From: CAILDB01 sp049695975
GTDB taxonomy: Bacteria; Patescibacteriota; Minisyncoccia; Phycocordibacterales; GWA1-40-21
NCBI GenBank assembly: GCA_049695975.1
Contig: JBAVTE010000024.1
Coordinates: 1-63,402 of the forward strand
Direction: 5' to 3'
DNA length: 63,402 nucleotides
The position numbers and the translations under genes were made by a program. Below the pieces are notes generated by a model. The model did not search any database and was not told where the DNA came from. It saw only the letters and a program-made list of their open reading frames with translations. Position 1 is the stretch's first letter, and every line of letters starts with the position of its first letter. Positions 1-7,618 of this stretch are shown piece by piece.

Positions 1-8
1 ACGGCGAA

Positions 9-109
9 GCAAAACCAAAAATTTCCTTTCCATTTCTTTTTCCGCTTCGCGGTGGAGGGGTGGGGGGAGGAGACGCGAGAAAAATGCAAGGAAATTTTTT
101 GGTTTTTGC
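9..109. repeat. Long imperfect palindrome with structured loop
   Basis: Left arm 9-28 and right arm 88-109 are inverted repeats (about 20 bp, two single-base bulges) enclosing a 59-nt GC-rich insert. The window opens with ACGGCGAAGC, which resembles the 3' box GAGCGACGGCGAA found downstream of tRNA-Leu and tmRNA, so this is probably the tail of a similar element cut by the window edge. The rest of 110-359 is GC-rich, with short palindromes such as CACGCGC/GCGCGTG. I see no convincing gene there. Confidence 0.55.
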
Positions 110-371
110 ACACGCGAGTCCGCGAGCGTGTCCGAGGCGCATTGGTTCGCATCACCACGCAATCGGAGCGTACGAGGCAGTTTCAAGTCACCACGCGCTC
201 CGCGCGTGCGAAGTGGGTTCGCGCAAAGGTTAATACATCACCGCCAGTTGGGAAATGTGGTAAGGATGGTCCTTGCTATTTGTGTTATTCTATTTGTTTT
301 CGATCCATGCATTGATGAGTTCAAGAAGCATTTTTTGATTACCATCTTGATACAAGTGATATAATATTCAA

Positions 372-890
372 GTGACCAGGAAAAAAGAAATAAAGGTAAA
401 TAATAAAATGCAGACTGGTTATAAATATAATCTGACTGCTAGAGAAGGTAAGGATTTTGATCCACGCTTCAAGCCAGCCCTCACCCCAAAGCAAATGCTA
501 ACTCTGGGTGTATTTGGCGGGCGTTATTTGCGTGATTGCCTGTCTGAATATCCAGTGAGTTGGTTTGTTAAAGCAAAGTTTCATCCGGAAGGCTTGCCGG
601 GACATGATAAGAAATTGAATTATTTTGGTGTGGATGCTTCACAGCCACTTCTGGTCTGGCAGAAAAAAAGTTGGATAAATCCTCAAGATCCTCGCGGTTG
701 GTTTGAATGGTATTGCCGATATTTTCTTGGTCGTCGAACTGCTGATGATGACAGGCAGATAAAACGCTTCCTGGCTATGTGCCGTCATGTCAGCCAGCTT
801 AAAAAGAACTGCCGTCCTGGTGATATTTTTTGCCGTCCCCGCCAACGCCAAGCTCTCCTTCACTGGGCTTATGATAGCCGCAAGATTTGA
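372..890 (+). CDS. Conserved hypothetical protein, about 160-172 aa
   Basis: I recognise the style of this protein (FDPRFKP...LTPKQML...FGGRYLRDC...EYP) as a widespread conserved hypothetical, but no function is known to me. It is rich in Trp, Tyr, Arg and Cys, is soluble, and shows no signal peptide or membrane segment. TATAAT at 360-365 lies 6 nt before GTG 372, which fits a leaderless start there; ATG 408 (protein starting MQTGYKYN) is the alternative and may be the conserved family start. Its base composition is visibly more GC-rich than the neighbouring genes, suggesting transfer. The last 24 codons (819-890, ending LLHWAYDSRKI) recur three more times in the next 3.2 kb as isolated fragments, so this gene is the parent or a sibling of that repeat family. 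Confidence 0.8.
   Translation: MTRKKEIKVNNKMQTGYKYNLTAREGKDFDPRFKPALTPKQMLTLGVFGGRYLRDCLSEYPVSWFVKAKFHPEGLPGHDKKLNYFGVDASQPLLVWQKKSWINPQDPRGWFEWYCRYFLGRRTADDDRQIKRFLAMCRHVSQLKKNCRPGDIFCRPRQRQALLHWAYDSRKI
819..890 (+). repeat. 72-bp repeat unit, copy A (3' end of the preceding gene)
   Basis: These are the last 23 sense codons plus stop of the 372-890 gene. The same 72-bp block, keeping the same reading frame and stop, recurs at 2098-2169, 2854-2925 and, shortened, at 4001-4066. Sequence upstream of the block is not shared between copies, so the 5' boundary is sharp. In copies A and D the block is followed (directly in D, after an insertion in A) by TTATTTTGTCTGAAAGAATG. Confidence 0.8.
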
Positions 891-892
891 TT

Positions 893-976
893 TAAAAAGC
901 TAAAACGGCGTGAATTTGGTCAAAAAGTGACCCAAATTCACGCTATACCTAGCCGTCAACGTCGTATGTTGACGGG
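893..976. repeat. Small palindromic insertion inside the repeat tail
   Basis: Compared with copy D at 4001-4086, copy A carries about 84 extra bases between AAGATTTGA and TGATTATTTTG. The insert folds almost completely. GCGTGAATTTGG (908-919) pairs with CCAAATTCACGC (932-943), CCGTCAAC (953-960) pairs with GTTGACGG (968-975), and ACGGC (905-909) with GCCGT (952-956). TGA flanks both sides, which could be a short target duplication. It has no coding capacity. The first hairpin could also act as a terminator, but it lacks a T tract. Confidence 0.6.
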
Positions 977-1017
977 TGATTATTTTGTCTGAAAGAATGG
1001 TGGCTGACCCCATTTTC

Positions 1018-1959
1018 CTAAATATTTTTTAGATACTCCTGTGCTTTTTCTAATACAACATCGCGATTCCCATTATTATCAGGTATTACAGCGATTGGTA
1101 TATCTGGTTCTATCCCAACACCTTCTAAAGACTGTCCATCATTTCTGTACATTCTCCATGTGGATACTCTCAAGGTAAATTCTTTGTCTCCCAAATGTAA
1201 ACTGAAAGCTTTTGGGTTACCAGATCCACCGCCAGTTGTTTGTCCAATTGTTATAGCTTTTCCAGTATCTTTTAACATCAAAATAAACATTTCATTCGAG
1301 CTTAGACATTTTGAGTCAGTTAGGATTACTACTTTTTTGTCCAAATATGTTTCGCCAGGTTCAATATTAAATGCTTCTTCGACTAATTCTGTTGAATCTG
1401 ATTTTTTACGTAAAACAGTACAAAATTGTATTTTTTTATCTATAAAGTGTCTAGCAAGACTTTCTGCCAAATTACTATTTCCTCCACCATTCTCTCTGAC
1501 ATCAATAATAATACTCTCACTTTCTGTGAGTTTGTTGAGTTCTTCCTCGACTAGCTCTGCTACATTTTTATCATCAACTTTAACATGATTACTCCAGCTC
1601 AATATTTTTAAATATCCAATATTGTTGGACAACATCATACTTTCTACTGGTTTTTGTTTTCTTTCTGGTCCTTTCTCACTATCAGATTTAATTTTTGGTA
1701 GATTTTCTTTTAAATCAGCGTGACTATTTTTTAGTGTAGAAATAATTTGTTGAATCTTTTTTACAAGTTCATTAGTATTAGGGGTGTTTTCATCATCTTC
1801 TAATAATGAATCAAATTTTCTTAAAAAAACTTCTCTTTCTTCATCTGATAAAAAAGGAAAAGTATCGCCTATATCATTTTTGATGGTGTTTATAAAATTA
1901 AGATTTTCTGCACTCTTAATATTTTCTTGTTTTACTGATTCTTGCTCAATTTTTTCCAT
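1018..1959 (-). CDS. S41-family (tail-specific/tricorn-like) peptidase, cytoplasmic
   Basis: The C-terminal half carries S41 core motifs: IIIDVRENGGGNS at residues 150-162 and TDSKCLSSNEMF from residue 214, with the likely nucleophile Ser220 or Ser221 and Glu223. The usual CtpA lysine segment is replaced by GQTTGGGSGNP, so it resembles the tricorn/IRBP-type branch more than the classical Ser-Lys CtpA proteases. The N-terminal ~110 residues are charged and helical. I chose ATG 1959 because TATAAT (1966-1971 on the minus strand) lies 6 nt upstream; the longer frame from 2034 adds no recognisable signal peptide. No PDZ domain is visible. It is flanked by copies A and B of the 72-bp repeat. Confidence 0.75.
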   Translation of the reverse strand: MEKIEQESVKQENIKSAENLNFINTIKNDIGDTFPFLSDEEREVFLRKFDSLLEDDENTPNTNELVKKIQQIISTLKNSHADLKENLPKIKSDSEKGPERKQKPVESMMLSNNIGYLKILSWSNHVKVDDKNVAELVEEELNKLTESESIIIDVRENGGGNSNLAESLARHFIDKKIQFCTVLRKKSDSTELVEEAFNIEPGETYLDKKVVILTDSKCLSSNEMFILMLKDTGKAITIGQTTGGGSGNPKAFSLHLGDKEFTLRVSTWRMYRNDGQSLEGVGIEPDIPIAVIPDNNGNRDVVLEKAQEYLKNI

Positions 1960-2097
1960 ATAAATATTATAACATGTCCAAAAGATAATATTAGTAAAAA
2001 TGGAAATGGGACTAATAGAGACAGGTCGTAGCAAAGTGACGACCCGTCTTTTCTTTTCAGCGGCAACTATTCTTTATGCAAGACCTAAAGAATTTTT

Positions 2098-2169
2098 AGT
2101 GATATTTTTTGCCGTCCACGAGAGCGCCAAGCTCTTCTCCACTGGGCTTATGATACTCGGAAGATTTGA
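2098..2169 (+). pseudogene. 72-bp repeat unit, copy B: isolated 3' end of the 160-aa family gene
   Basis: This reads in frame as SDIFCRPRERQALLHWAYDT followed by RKI and a TGA stop, matching the C-terminus of the 372-890 protein with mostly synonymous differences. No upstream part of that gene is present. A stem-loop GAGAGC/GCTCTT surrounds GCCAA. It lies between the S41 protease and the NYN gene. Confidence 0.75.
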
Positions 2170-2209
2170 TTGTATTTTGTTTATATAGTTCGCATGATAT
2201 AATTTCGAC

Positions 2210-2698
2210 GTGAATAAAATAAATATCTATATTGATGGTAATAACTTATACCGATCAGCCAAAGAACTGGGTTTTGAAATTGATTATAAAAAGTTTAGGG
2301 GCTGGCTTCGTCAGAAATATAATCCGGCCATCGTTTACTTATTTATTGGTCTAGTACCAGAGAGGGTAAAATTTTACGAACATCTACAAAGTTGTGGTTA
2401 TATTTTGGTTTTTAAACAAACCGTGTCTGTTGGAGAAAAAGTAAAAGGTAACTGTGATGCCGAATTAGTATTAAAAGCTACTTCAGATTTTTATGAAAAA
2501 TCTTTTTCTTCTTGTGTTTTAATTACTGGTGATGGAGATTTTGGTTGCTTGGTAGAATTTTTAAAAGAAAAGAAATCTATGAGCCAGATTATTGCTCCAG
2601 ATAAAAAGAAATGTTCTTTTTTACTCAGAAATAAAAATACGGAGATTACTTTTTTGAACGAACATTATCATAAATTTTCAACCAAGATTAAGCCCTAA
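2210..2698 (+). CDS. NYN (PIN-like, LabA/DUF88) domain ribonuclease
   Basis: A single NYN domain fills the 162-aa protein. The acidic metal-binding residues are visible: Asp9 in IYIDGNN, Asp83 in KGNCDAELVL and Asp108/Asp110 in LITGDGDFG. Proteins of this family are predicted to be metal-dependent RNases. The start is GTG, with TATAAT at 2198-2203 only 6 nt upstream, so the mRNA is probably leaderless. A short GC-rich hairpin (ATGCAG/CTGCAT, about 2714-2731) follows the stop, without a clear T tract. It sits between copies B and C of the 72-bp repeat, separate from any obvious operon. Confidence 0.88.
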   Translation: MNKINIYIDGNNLYRSAKELGFEIDYKKFRGWLRQKYNPAIVYLFIGLVPERVKFYEHLQSCGYILVFKQTVSVGEKVKGNCDAELVLKATSDFYEKSFSSCVLITGDGDFGCLVEFLKEKKSMSQIIAPDKKKCSFLLRNKNTEITFLNEHYHKFSTKIKP

Positions 2699-2853
2699 AA
2701 GAAAAAGCCCCCAATGCAGACGAATCTGCATCAGGGTCTCCTTCATAGTGATGCAGAGATTATAACATAGTTTATTGAATTTATGCAATAGGTTCAAATC
2801 TATTGAAAATCAGACAAATTAACCTTTATAAAATAAGGTTAATTTGTCACCGC

Positions 2854-2925
2854 GCTGATATTTTCTGACGTCCACGAGAGCGTCAAGCTCTCCTTCACTG
2901 GGCTTATGATGCTCGGAAGATTTGA
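2854..2925 (+). pseudogene. 72-bp repeat unit, copy C: isolated 3' end of the 160-aa family gene
   Basis: Same frame as copies A and B, with one internal stop (TGC to TGA at 2866-2868), then RPRERQALLHWAYDARKI and TGA. The perfect stem GAGAGC/GCTCTC with loop GTCAA is best preserved here. It lies between the NYN gene and the kinase-like gene. Confidence 0.75.
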
Positions 2926-2987
2926 TGATGGAGCATGGAGGGTGGCTTTTGTTTGGTGAAAAGGAAGTGGTGTGGTAAAGTTTAAAT

Positions 2988-3971
2988 ATGGAAAATGAAG
3001 AATTATACCGAGCAACCAGTGAAGCCATTGATTCAGAACCACTGAAGGGTCTAGGCTTAAAATTGATTGGAATTGGAGCTGAAAAAATTGTATTTGAAAC
3101 TCCTGGCAGTAAAAGAAAGATTATAAAAGTTAGTATTGATGAAGTTATGTTTGCGTTAGCCAAAATATTAGGGCTTGTACCAAAAGATCAAGAGCGTTAC
3201 TACTCACTTTCATCCATAATCGCTGAACATAAAATTATTGAAGAGGACCTTAAAGAGGTTTTTGGAACAGAACATCTATTAAGAAATGGTGTTTTTAAAG
3301 CAAAAATACCGCTGCCTAAAAATGTTGTTATCGAACTATTTAAAAATAGTCGCATGGGTCAAATTGTCACTAACATGCTAGATAATAGGGAAGACGATGC
3401 CACTTTTGAAGTTGAGGTATTAGTTGAAACTCAAACCAAAGCAGAAGAATTAAGTGATCCGGAAAAATATAAAACAAGAGATTTTAGTACAGATCTGATT
3501 ATTAGCGATGAATTTCGTGGTGCTAAAGATATTCCCCAGGCGCTAGTTTTGGCTGAGCAGATGATAAACGAACGATTCCTTGATAATTTTGATGAAGACC
3601 TTAAGGATGTAAAATATATTGAAATTATTAGAGAAATTTTAACTAAAATTATTCAGTTTACAAAACGTACAGGACAAATGCTTGATATCTTTGGTCCAAA
3701 CAATATTACGATTTTTACAAAAGAAGACGGTTCTTTAGATTATCATTTACCAGATGTGATCCTCCCTGGGACACAAAGCCGTTGGTTTATAAATATAAAA
3801 GATGATCCGGAATATAATTTGCTAAGACATTATTATGTTTTCTATTACTCCATAAAAAGTTTGGGCGATAAACTTGGACTTGCAGATAATCTTGAACCGG
3901 ATGACCTTGTTTATTTTAAAGGTGCTGGCATTCCTACAAGTGGGCAGTTTCCAGATTCTACTGAGAGATAA
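2988..3971 (+). CDS. Hypothetical protein with weak kinase-like features
   Basis: The protein has 327 aa and no membrane segment. The stretch LIGIGAEKIVFETPG followed by KRKIIKVSID (residues 26-50) looks like the glycine-rich loop and lysine strand of a protein-kinase-like fold, and DIFGPNNITIF near residue 237 could correspond to a catalytic/metal loop, but a canonical HRD or DFG is absent. I therefore call it hypothetical with a possible kinase-like N-lobe. It lies between repeat copies C and D, monocistronic, with its own short upstream AT-rich region. Confidence 0.6.
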   Translation: MENEELYRATSEAIDSEPLKGLGLKLIGIGAEKIVFETPGSKRKIIKVSIDEVMFALAKILGLVPKDQERYYSLSSIIAEHKIIEEDLKEVFGTEHLLRNGVFKAKIPLPKNVVIELFKNSRMGQIVTNMLDNREDDATFEVEVLVETQTKAEELSDPEKYKTRDFSTDLIISDEFRGAKDIPQALVLAEQMINERFLDNFDEDLKDVKYIEIIREILTKIIQFTKRTGQMLDIFGPNNITIFTKEDGSLDYHLPDVILPGTQSRWFINIKDDPEYNLLRHYYVFYYSIKSLGDKLGLADNLEPDDLVYFKGAGIPTSGQFPDSTER

Positions 3972-4000
3972 GAATATATCAAATCAATCAAGGTCTCACC

Positions 4001-4086
4001 TTGATACTTTTTCCGTGAGCGCCAAGCTCTTCTCCACTGGGCTTATGATAGCCGTAAGATTTGATTATTTTGTCTGAAAGAATGGG
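4001..4086 (+). pseudogene. 72-bp repeat unit, copy D, with conserved downstream tail
   Basis: The coding part reads FFRERQALLHWAYDSRKI then TGA (the 5' edge is shortened). It continues without interruption into TTATTTTGTCTGAAAGAATG. This copy defines the uninterrupted tail against which the insertion in copy A can be seen. Confidence 0.75.
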
Positions 4087-4126
4087 GATAAACCTGTTTT
4101 AAAAAATAACATGGTACAATATAATT

Positions 4127-4819
4127 ATGGGTATAAAGAAAAAAATTATGAACATTATATTAATAATTATCGGGGTTGTATTGGTTGGATGGTTTCTCTA
4201 TAGCTGGCTTTCGGTCCTTAATATTGAAGAGCCAAAGTATAAAATTGTAAGTGAGGCAAGTGGCTATGAGATACGAGAATATACATCTTACATTGTCGCT
4301 GAAACTACTGTTAGCAGTGCAGAGAACAGAGACGATGCGGTGAGAATAGGCTTTCCTATAATCGCCGGCTATATCTTTGGCGACAATACAAAAAAAGACA
4401 AGATTGCCATGACTGCACCGGTTAATACCGAAGAGAGTACTTCAGAGAAGATCGCCATGACGGCGCCAGTGAATACAGAGAAAATAGCGATGACCGTGCC
4501 GGTAAATACCCAGGAAGAAGCAGGTAGTGGCGCATACAAGATTTCCTTTGTTATGCCAAGTAAATACACACTTGAGACTTTGCCCGAGCCAAATGATAAG
4601 CGGGTAGTATTGCGAGAAGTGCCGGCGCGCAAGCTCGCGGTGCGAAGGTTTAGTTGGACGAATAGTGAATCTGCTTTTAAAAAACACGAGGCAGAACTTT
4701 TGGAAGCACTTAGGCGTGATGATGTTCTGACCGTTGGTGTTGTGAATGTGGCGCGCTACAACACGCCGTGGACAATACCGTTTATGCTTCGCAATGAAGT
4801 GCAGATAGAGGTAAAGTAG
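4127..4819 (+). CDS. SOUL/heme-binding family protein, membrane anchored
   Basis: An N-terminal hydrophobic segment (residues 8-29) is followed by a SOUL domain: YEIREY near 47-52, the family hallmark KIAMTAPV, and a C-terminal VGVVNVARYNTPWTIPFMLRN type ending. The SOUL family binds heme or hydrophobic ligands in eukaryotes; its bacterial role is unknown. The hallmark segment is present three times in tandem (residues 92-102, 108-118, 119-129, KIAMTAPVNTE-like), which looks like a recent internal duplication. The codon usage is more GC-rich than the downstream genes. TACAAT/TATAAT boxes at 4115-4125 sit immediately before ATG 4127, so it is probably leaderless. Confidence 0.85.
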   Translation: MGIKKKIMNIILIIIGVVLVGWFLYSWLSVLNIEEPKYKIVSEASGYEIREYTSYIVAETTVSSAENRDDAVRIGFPIIAGYIFGDNTKKDKIAMTAPVNTEESTSEKIAMTAPVNTEKIAMTVPVNTQEEAGSGAYKISFVMPSKYTLETLPEPNDKRVVLREVPARKLAVRRFSWTNSESAFKKHEAELLEALRRDDVLTVGVVNVARYNTPWTIPFMLRNEVQIEVK

Positions 4820-4827
4820 TTAATAAT

Positions 4828-4871
4828 TTGATACCTGGGAGATTTGATTGTTTTTGTCTGAAAGAATGGGG
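4828..4871 (+). repeat. Deleted remnant of the 72-bp repeat (copy E)
   Basis: TTGATACC and GGGAGATTTGATTG are followed by TTTTTGTCTGAAAGAATGGG, i.e. the beginning and tail of copy D with the middle missing. A further shortened remnant (TGATACC then AAAGAATGGGG, copy F) is at about 5927-5950. Both flank the NERD gene. Confidence 0.6.
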
Positions 4872-4917
4872 GAGGAATCAATTTTTTTATAGCTTTTCCT
4901 GTATTTAGAAGAATATA

Positions 4918-5838
4918 TTATTTATTGTCATGGTGTGCATTCAAATTTTCTATATGTTGAGAAGGAGAAATATTTAATGTCTGACACATGTATGATAATT
5001 TTCCTATAATTAGGTGAAGTTTTTCTTCAGATATTTTATTTTGATTAAACTTTTGTATACTTTTAATTAATTCTCTAGGGTGAATAATATTTTCTATAAT
5101 AGGTGTTTTAAGTTCACAAGAATCCATAAAGACGACAATACTTTCAAAACTATCTTTATTTACGAAAGGTATTAAATCTTGCAAAGCAATAATATGCGAA
5201 TAATTTTGTCTAATCGGGTTTTGAAATTGAAATTTTTTCTCTCCACCTGGTAATGACTGGGTCCAGTTTTCTTTATCTTTACTACCAAAAATCCATCCCT
5301 TATAATCCTTACTCTCGATAACAAAAATACCAAATTTTGATACCACCAAGTGGTCTATCTGTGACGAACCATTAAGAGTTGAAGGAATTGTGAGATTGTT
5401 AAATATAAAATAATCTTTATAACTCAACCCCTCCGAAAGAATATGCGCTACTTCTTGTTCACCAGCAGTAAGTCCTTCCATATAACATTTACATCCGTGT
5501 TTTTCACTATTTATTTCAGCAATCTGTTCCTTAGTAATGTTTGGATTGTTAAGTCCTACGGCCGTCGAATTATTAGATTTTTTGTATCTTCTAAAGGTAA
5601 AAACAATAATTACAATAGCTATTGCTAATATAAATAATAACCCCGGATTTATCTTTGATGAAATGAGTAAAATAATATAATAGCTACCTAAAAGTATAAA
5701 AAACCATTTCCAAAAATTAAAAGAATTATTATAAGAACCGTAAGATTTATGATGGTAGTAATAATTTGGTTTACTGTAATTACGAAAATAGTAAGGTGAA
5801 TAATAACGACGTCTTCGGTAATTATGATAATAACTCAT
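4918..5838 (-). CDS. Membrane-anchored NERD-domain (nuclease-related) protein
   Basis: The first 35 residues are very rich in Tyr, His and Arg; two hydrophobic helices follow (about 43-60 and 66-81). The NERD domain occupies roughly 120-240, with the PD-(D/E)xK-like pattern Glu127 (AGEQEV), Asp162 (SSQIDHLVV) and Glu175-Lys177 (FVIESKDYKGWIFG). NERD proteins are predicted nucleases or nucleic acid processing proteins, often membrane tethered. The gene stands alone, opposite to its neighbours, bracketed by repeat remnants. TAAGAT 6 nt before the ATG suggests a leaderless start. Confidence 0.82.
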   Translation of the reverse strand: MSYYHNYRRRRYYSPYYFRNYSKPNYYYHHKSYGSYNNSFNFWKWFFILLGSYYIILLISSKINPGLLFILAIAIVIIVFTFRRYKKSNNSTAVGLNNPNITKEQIAEINSEKHGCKCYMEGLTAGEQEVAHILSEGLSYKDYFIFNNLTIPSTLNGSSQIDHLVVSKFGIFVIESKDYKGWIFGSKDKENWTQSLPGGEKKFQFQNPIRQNYSHIIALQDLIPFVNKDSFESIVVFMDSCELKTPIIENIIHPRELIKSIQKFNQNKISEEKLHLIIGKLSYMCQTLNISPSQHIENLNAHHDNK

Positions 5839-6017
5839 CTTGAAATCTTACCATACTTTTTGACTGATAACAATTTTAAAGATTCGGTTGCATCTTTAAA
5901 ATTAATTATAGATAAAATATGTCCCTGATACCTTTTTCTAAAGAATGGGGCAGGAGGCTGTTTTTTCTCTACGCAAGTGGGCTATAAATATGGAGTATTT
6001 TGTGCTAAGATTTGTTT

Positions 6018-7094
6018 ATGAAAAAGGTAGAAAAGAAATCATTAAATAGCAACCTACATAAGGCAAATAAGGAGAAGAACGATGAGTTTTATACTCAACT
6101 TGTTGATATTGAAAAAGAATTAAAGCATTACAAGGAACAATTTCGTGAAAAGGTAGTTTATTGTAATTGTGATGACCCTTTTGAAAGTAATTTCTTTAAA
6201 TACTTTGCCTCAAATTTTAACGCTCTGGGTTTAAAGAGACTTATTGCGACAAGTTACAAACCATCACCAATTGCTAATACTCAACTTGGTTTATTTGGTG
6301 ACGATAAGTCTTTAAAACAAAATAAAGGCAGACCAAAAACAAACGCTAATAAATTCATTATCAATGAAGTTAAAGATATTGATGGTGATGGAGCTTTTGA
6401 TTTGCGGGATATTGCTAAACAACTCAAAGCGAATAAAAATAATGAATGGTCGCCAATGGAGGATGATGGGGACTTTAGAAGCCCAGAAAGTATAGAATTA
6501 CTTAAACAAGCGGATATTGTGGTGACAAATCCACCTTTCTCATTGTTTAGAGAATATGTTGCTCAGCTGGTTGAGTACAATAAAAAGTTTTTAATTTTAG
6601 GTGATCAAAATGCAGTAACTTATAAAGAAACTTTTGGCTTCATTAAAGAAAATAAACTATGGCATGGCTATGATAATGGCGGTACAAAATGGTTTCAGGT
6701 TCCTAATGATTATAATATTGAGACTGAATCAAGGATAAAAATTGAAAATGGTACAAAGTTTTTTAGTATGGGTAGAATTGTTTGGTATACAAATTTGGAT
6801 ACCACAAAACGTAATGAAAAAATAGTTTTGTATAAAAAATACACACCAAAAGAATTTCCTAAATATGATAACTATGACGTTATAAATGTTGATAAAGTAG
6901 CTGATATTCCAATGGACTATAAGGGTGTGATGGGTGTACCAATTACTTTTGTTGATAAATACAATCCTACACAGTTTGAAATATTGGGTATTGCTAATTC
7001 TGCAAGATGGATTGGTTATGAATGCTTTACTTTACTTAAGAGTGTAAAAATATATAATCGAATTTTAATTAAAAACGTAAAGCCACAAAAGTAA
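6018..7094 (+). CDS. EcoRI-family adenine-specific DNA methyltransferase
   Basis: This is 358 aa from ATG 6018 (a TTG two codons earlier is less likely). It carries the EcoRI-methylase signature CNCDDPFESNFFKYF at residues 49-63, corresponding to the AdoMet-binding region, and the catalytic motif NPPF at 171-174, typical of N6-adenine methylation. EcoRI methylase itself is slightly shorter. The gene starts a same-strand run of four genes with gaps of 1-30 nt. No EcoRI-like endonuclease is seen; instead a DUF262-HNH gene follows two genes later, so it may protect host DNA against that enzyme. That pairing is inference. Confidence 0.85.
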   Translation: MKKVEKKSLNSNLHKANKEKNDEFYTQLVDIEKELKHYKEQFREKVVYCNCDDPFESNFFKYFASNFNALGLKRLIATSYKPSPIANTQLGLFGDDKSLKQNKGRPKTNANKFIINEVKDIDGDGAFDLRDIAKQLKANKNNEWSPMEDDGDFRSPESIELLKQADIVVTNPPFSLFREYVAQLVEYNKKFLILGDQNAVTYKETFGFIKENKLWHGYDNGGTKWFQVPNDYNIETESRIKIENGTKFFSMGRIVWYTNLDTTKRNEKIVLYKKYTPKEFPKYDNYDVINVDKVADIPMDYKGVMGVPITFVDKYNPTQFEILGIANSARWIGYECFTLLKSVKIYNRILIKNVKPQK

Positions 7095-7098
7095 TTTT

Positions 7099-7617
7099 AT
7101 GACCTTCGATCAATATTTAAACATTGGTAGTATACTTGTTTCTGTTGTAATTGCATGCATAACCTTTCATATTTCGAAAAGTTTGTCTGCGAAAGATAAA
7201 TATAATCACGAAATAGAAATAAGTAAAATGCTAAGAGATATTCCTATTTATAGTGAAGTGATTTTAGCAGATGTTTCAAGGTATAAACCATCAAGGACAG
7301 ATGAATACAATAAAACATATTACAAGCAAAGAGCGGAATTATACACTGTAATTCCTGAATTCGGGGCGCAGTTTATTTTAATACCCGAAACAATAGATAA
7401 AATTCCGGTAGGTGTGATTCCGTTTGAATGGATAGAATACATTAGAGACTATGATAGCGAGGATAATAAGTACATAATCGTTTGCAGATTTAAAGGTATA
7501 AAGTATTATAAAGGTTTCAAATCACCATTCAGGGAAATAAATTCAATTTATGAAAATAAAAATTATAAAGAAGGCGATCCAAAATTTTTAAAATATACAG
7601 GTATAAAAAATAATTAA
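7099..7617 (+). CDS. Hypothetical protein with N-terminal membrane segment
   Basis: A 172-aa protein whose residues 8-26 form one hydrophobic helix; the rest is soluble and mixed alpha/beta. I do not recognise the family. It starts 4 nt after the methylase stop and ends 1 nt before the DUF262-HNH gene, so the three are almost certainly co-transcribed. Its conserved position inside the module suggests an accessory or membrane-associated partner, but the sequence alone does not show a function. Confidence 0.7.
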   Translation: MTFDQYLNIGSILVSVVIACITFHISKSLSAKDKYNHEIEISKMLRDIPIYSEVILADVSRYKPSRTDEYNKTYYKQRAELYTVIPEFGAQFILIPETIDKIPVGVIPFEWIEYIRDYDSEDNKYIIVCRFKGIKYYKGFKSPFREINSIYENKNYKEGDPKFLKYTGIKNN

Positions 7618-7618
7618 T

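Noticed and set aside
52..364. Two overlapping ORFs of 78-87 codons at the window start
   Set aside because: The region is dominated by short palindromes (for example CACGCGC/GCGCGTG), and both proteins are low-complexity Arg/Ser-rich sequences without family resemblance or a promoter.
2000..2188. ORF covering repeat copy B
   Set aside because: It reads the repeat in a different frame from the conserved LLHWAYD tail and has no similarity; the repeat explains it.
3874..4077. ORF covering repeat copy D
   Set aside because: It overlaps the end of the kinase-like gene out of frame and reads the repeat in the wrong frame.
819..4086. Classical integron attC sites
   Set aside because: The 72-bp units have a small central stem but lack the paired R'/R'' core sites (GTTRRRY/RYYYAAC) in the right places, genes point in both directions, and no integron integrase is in the window.
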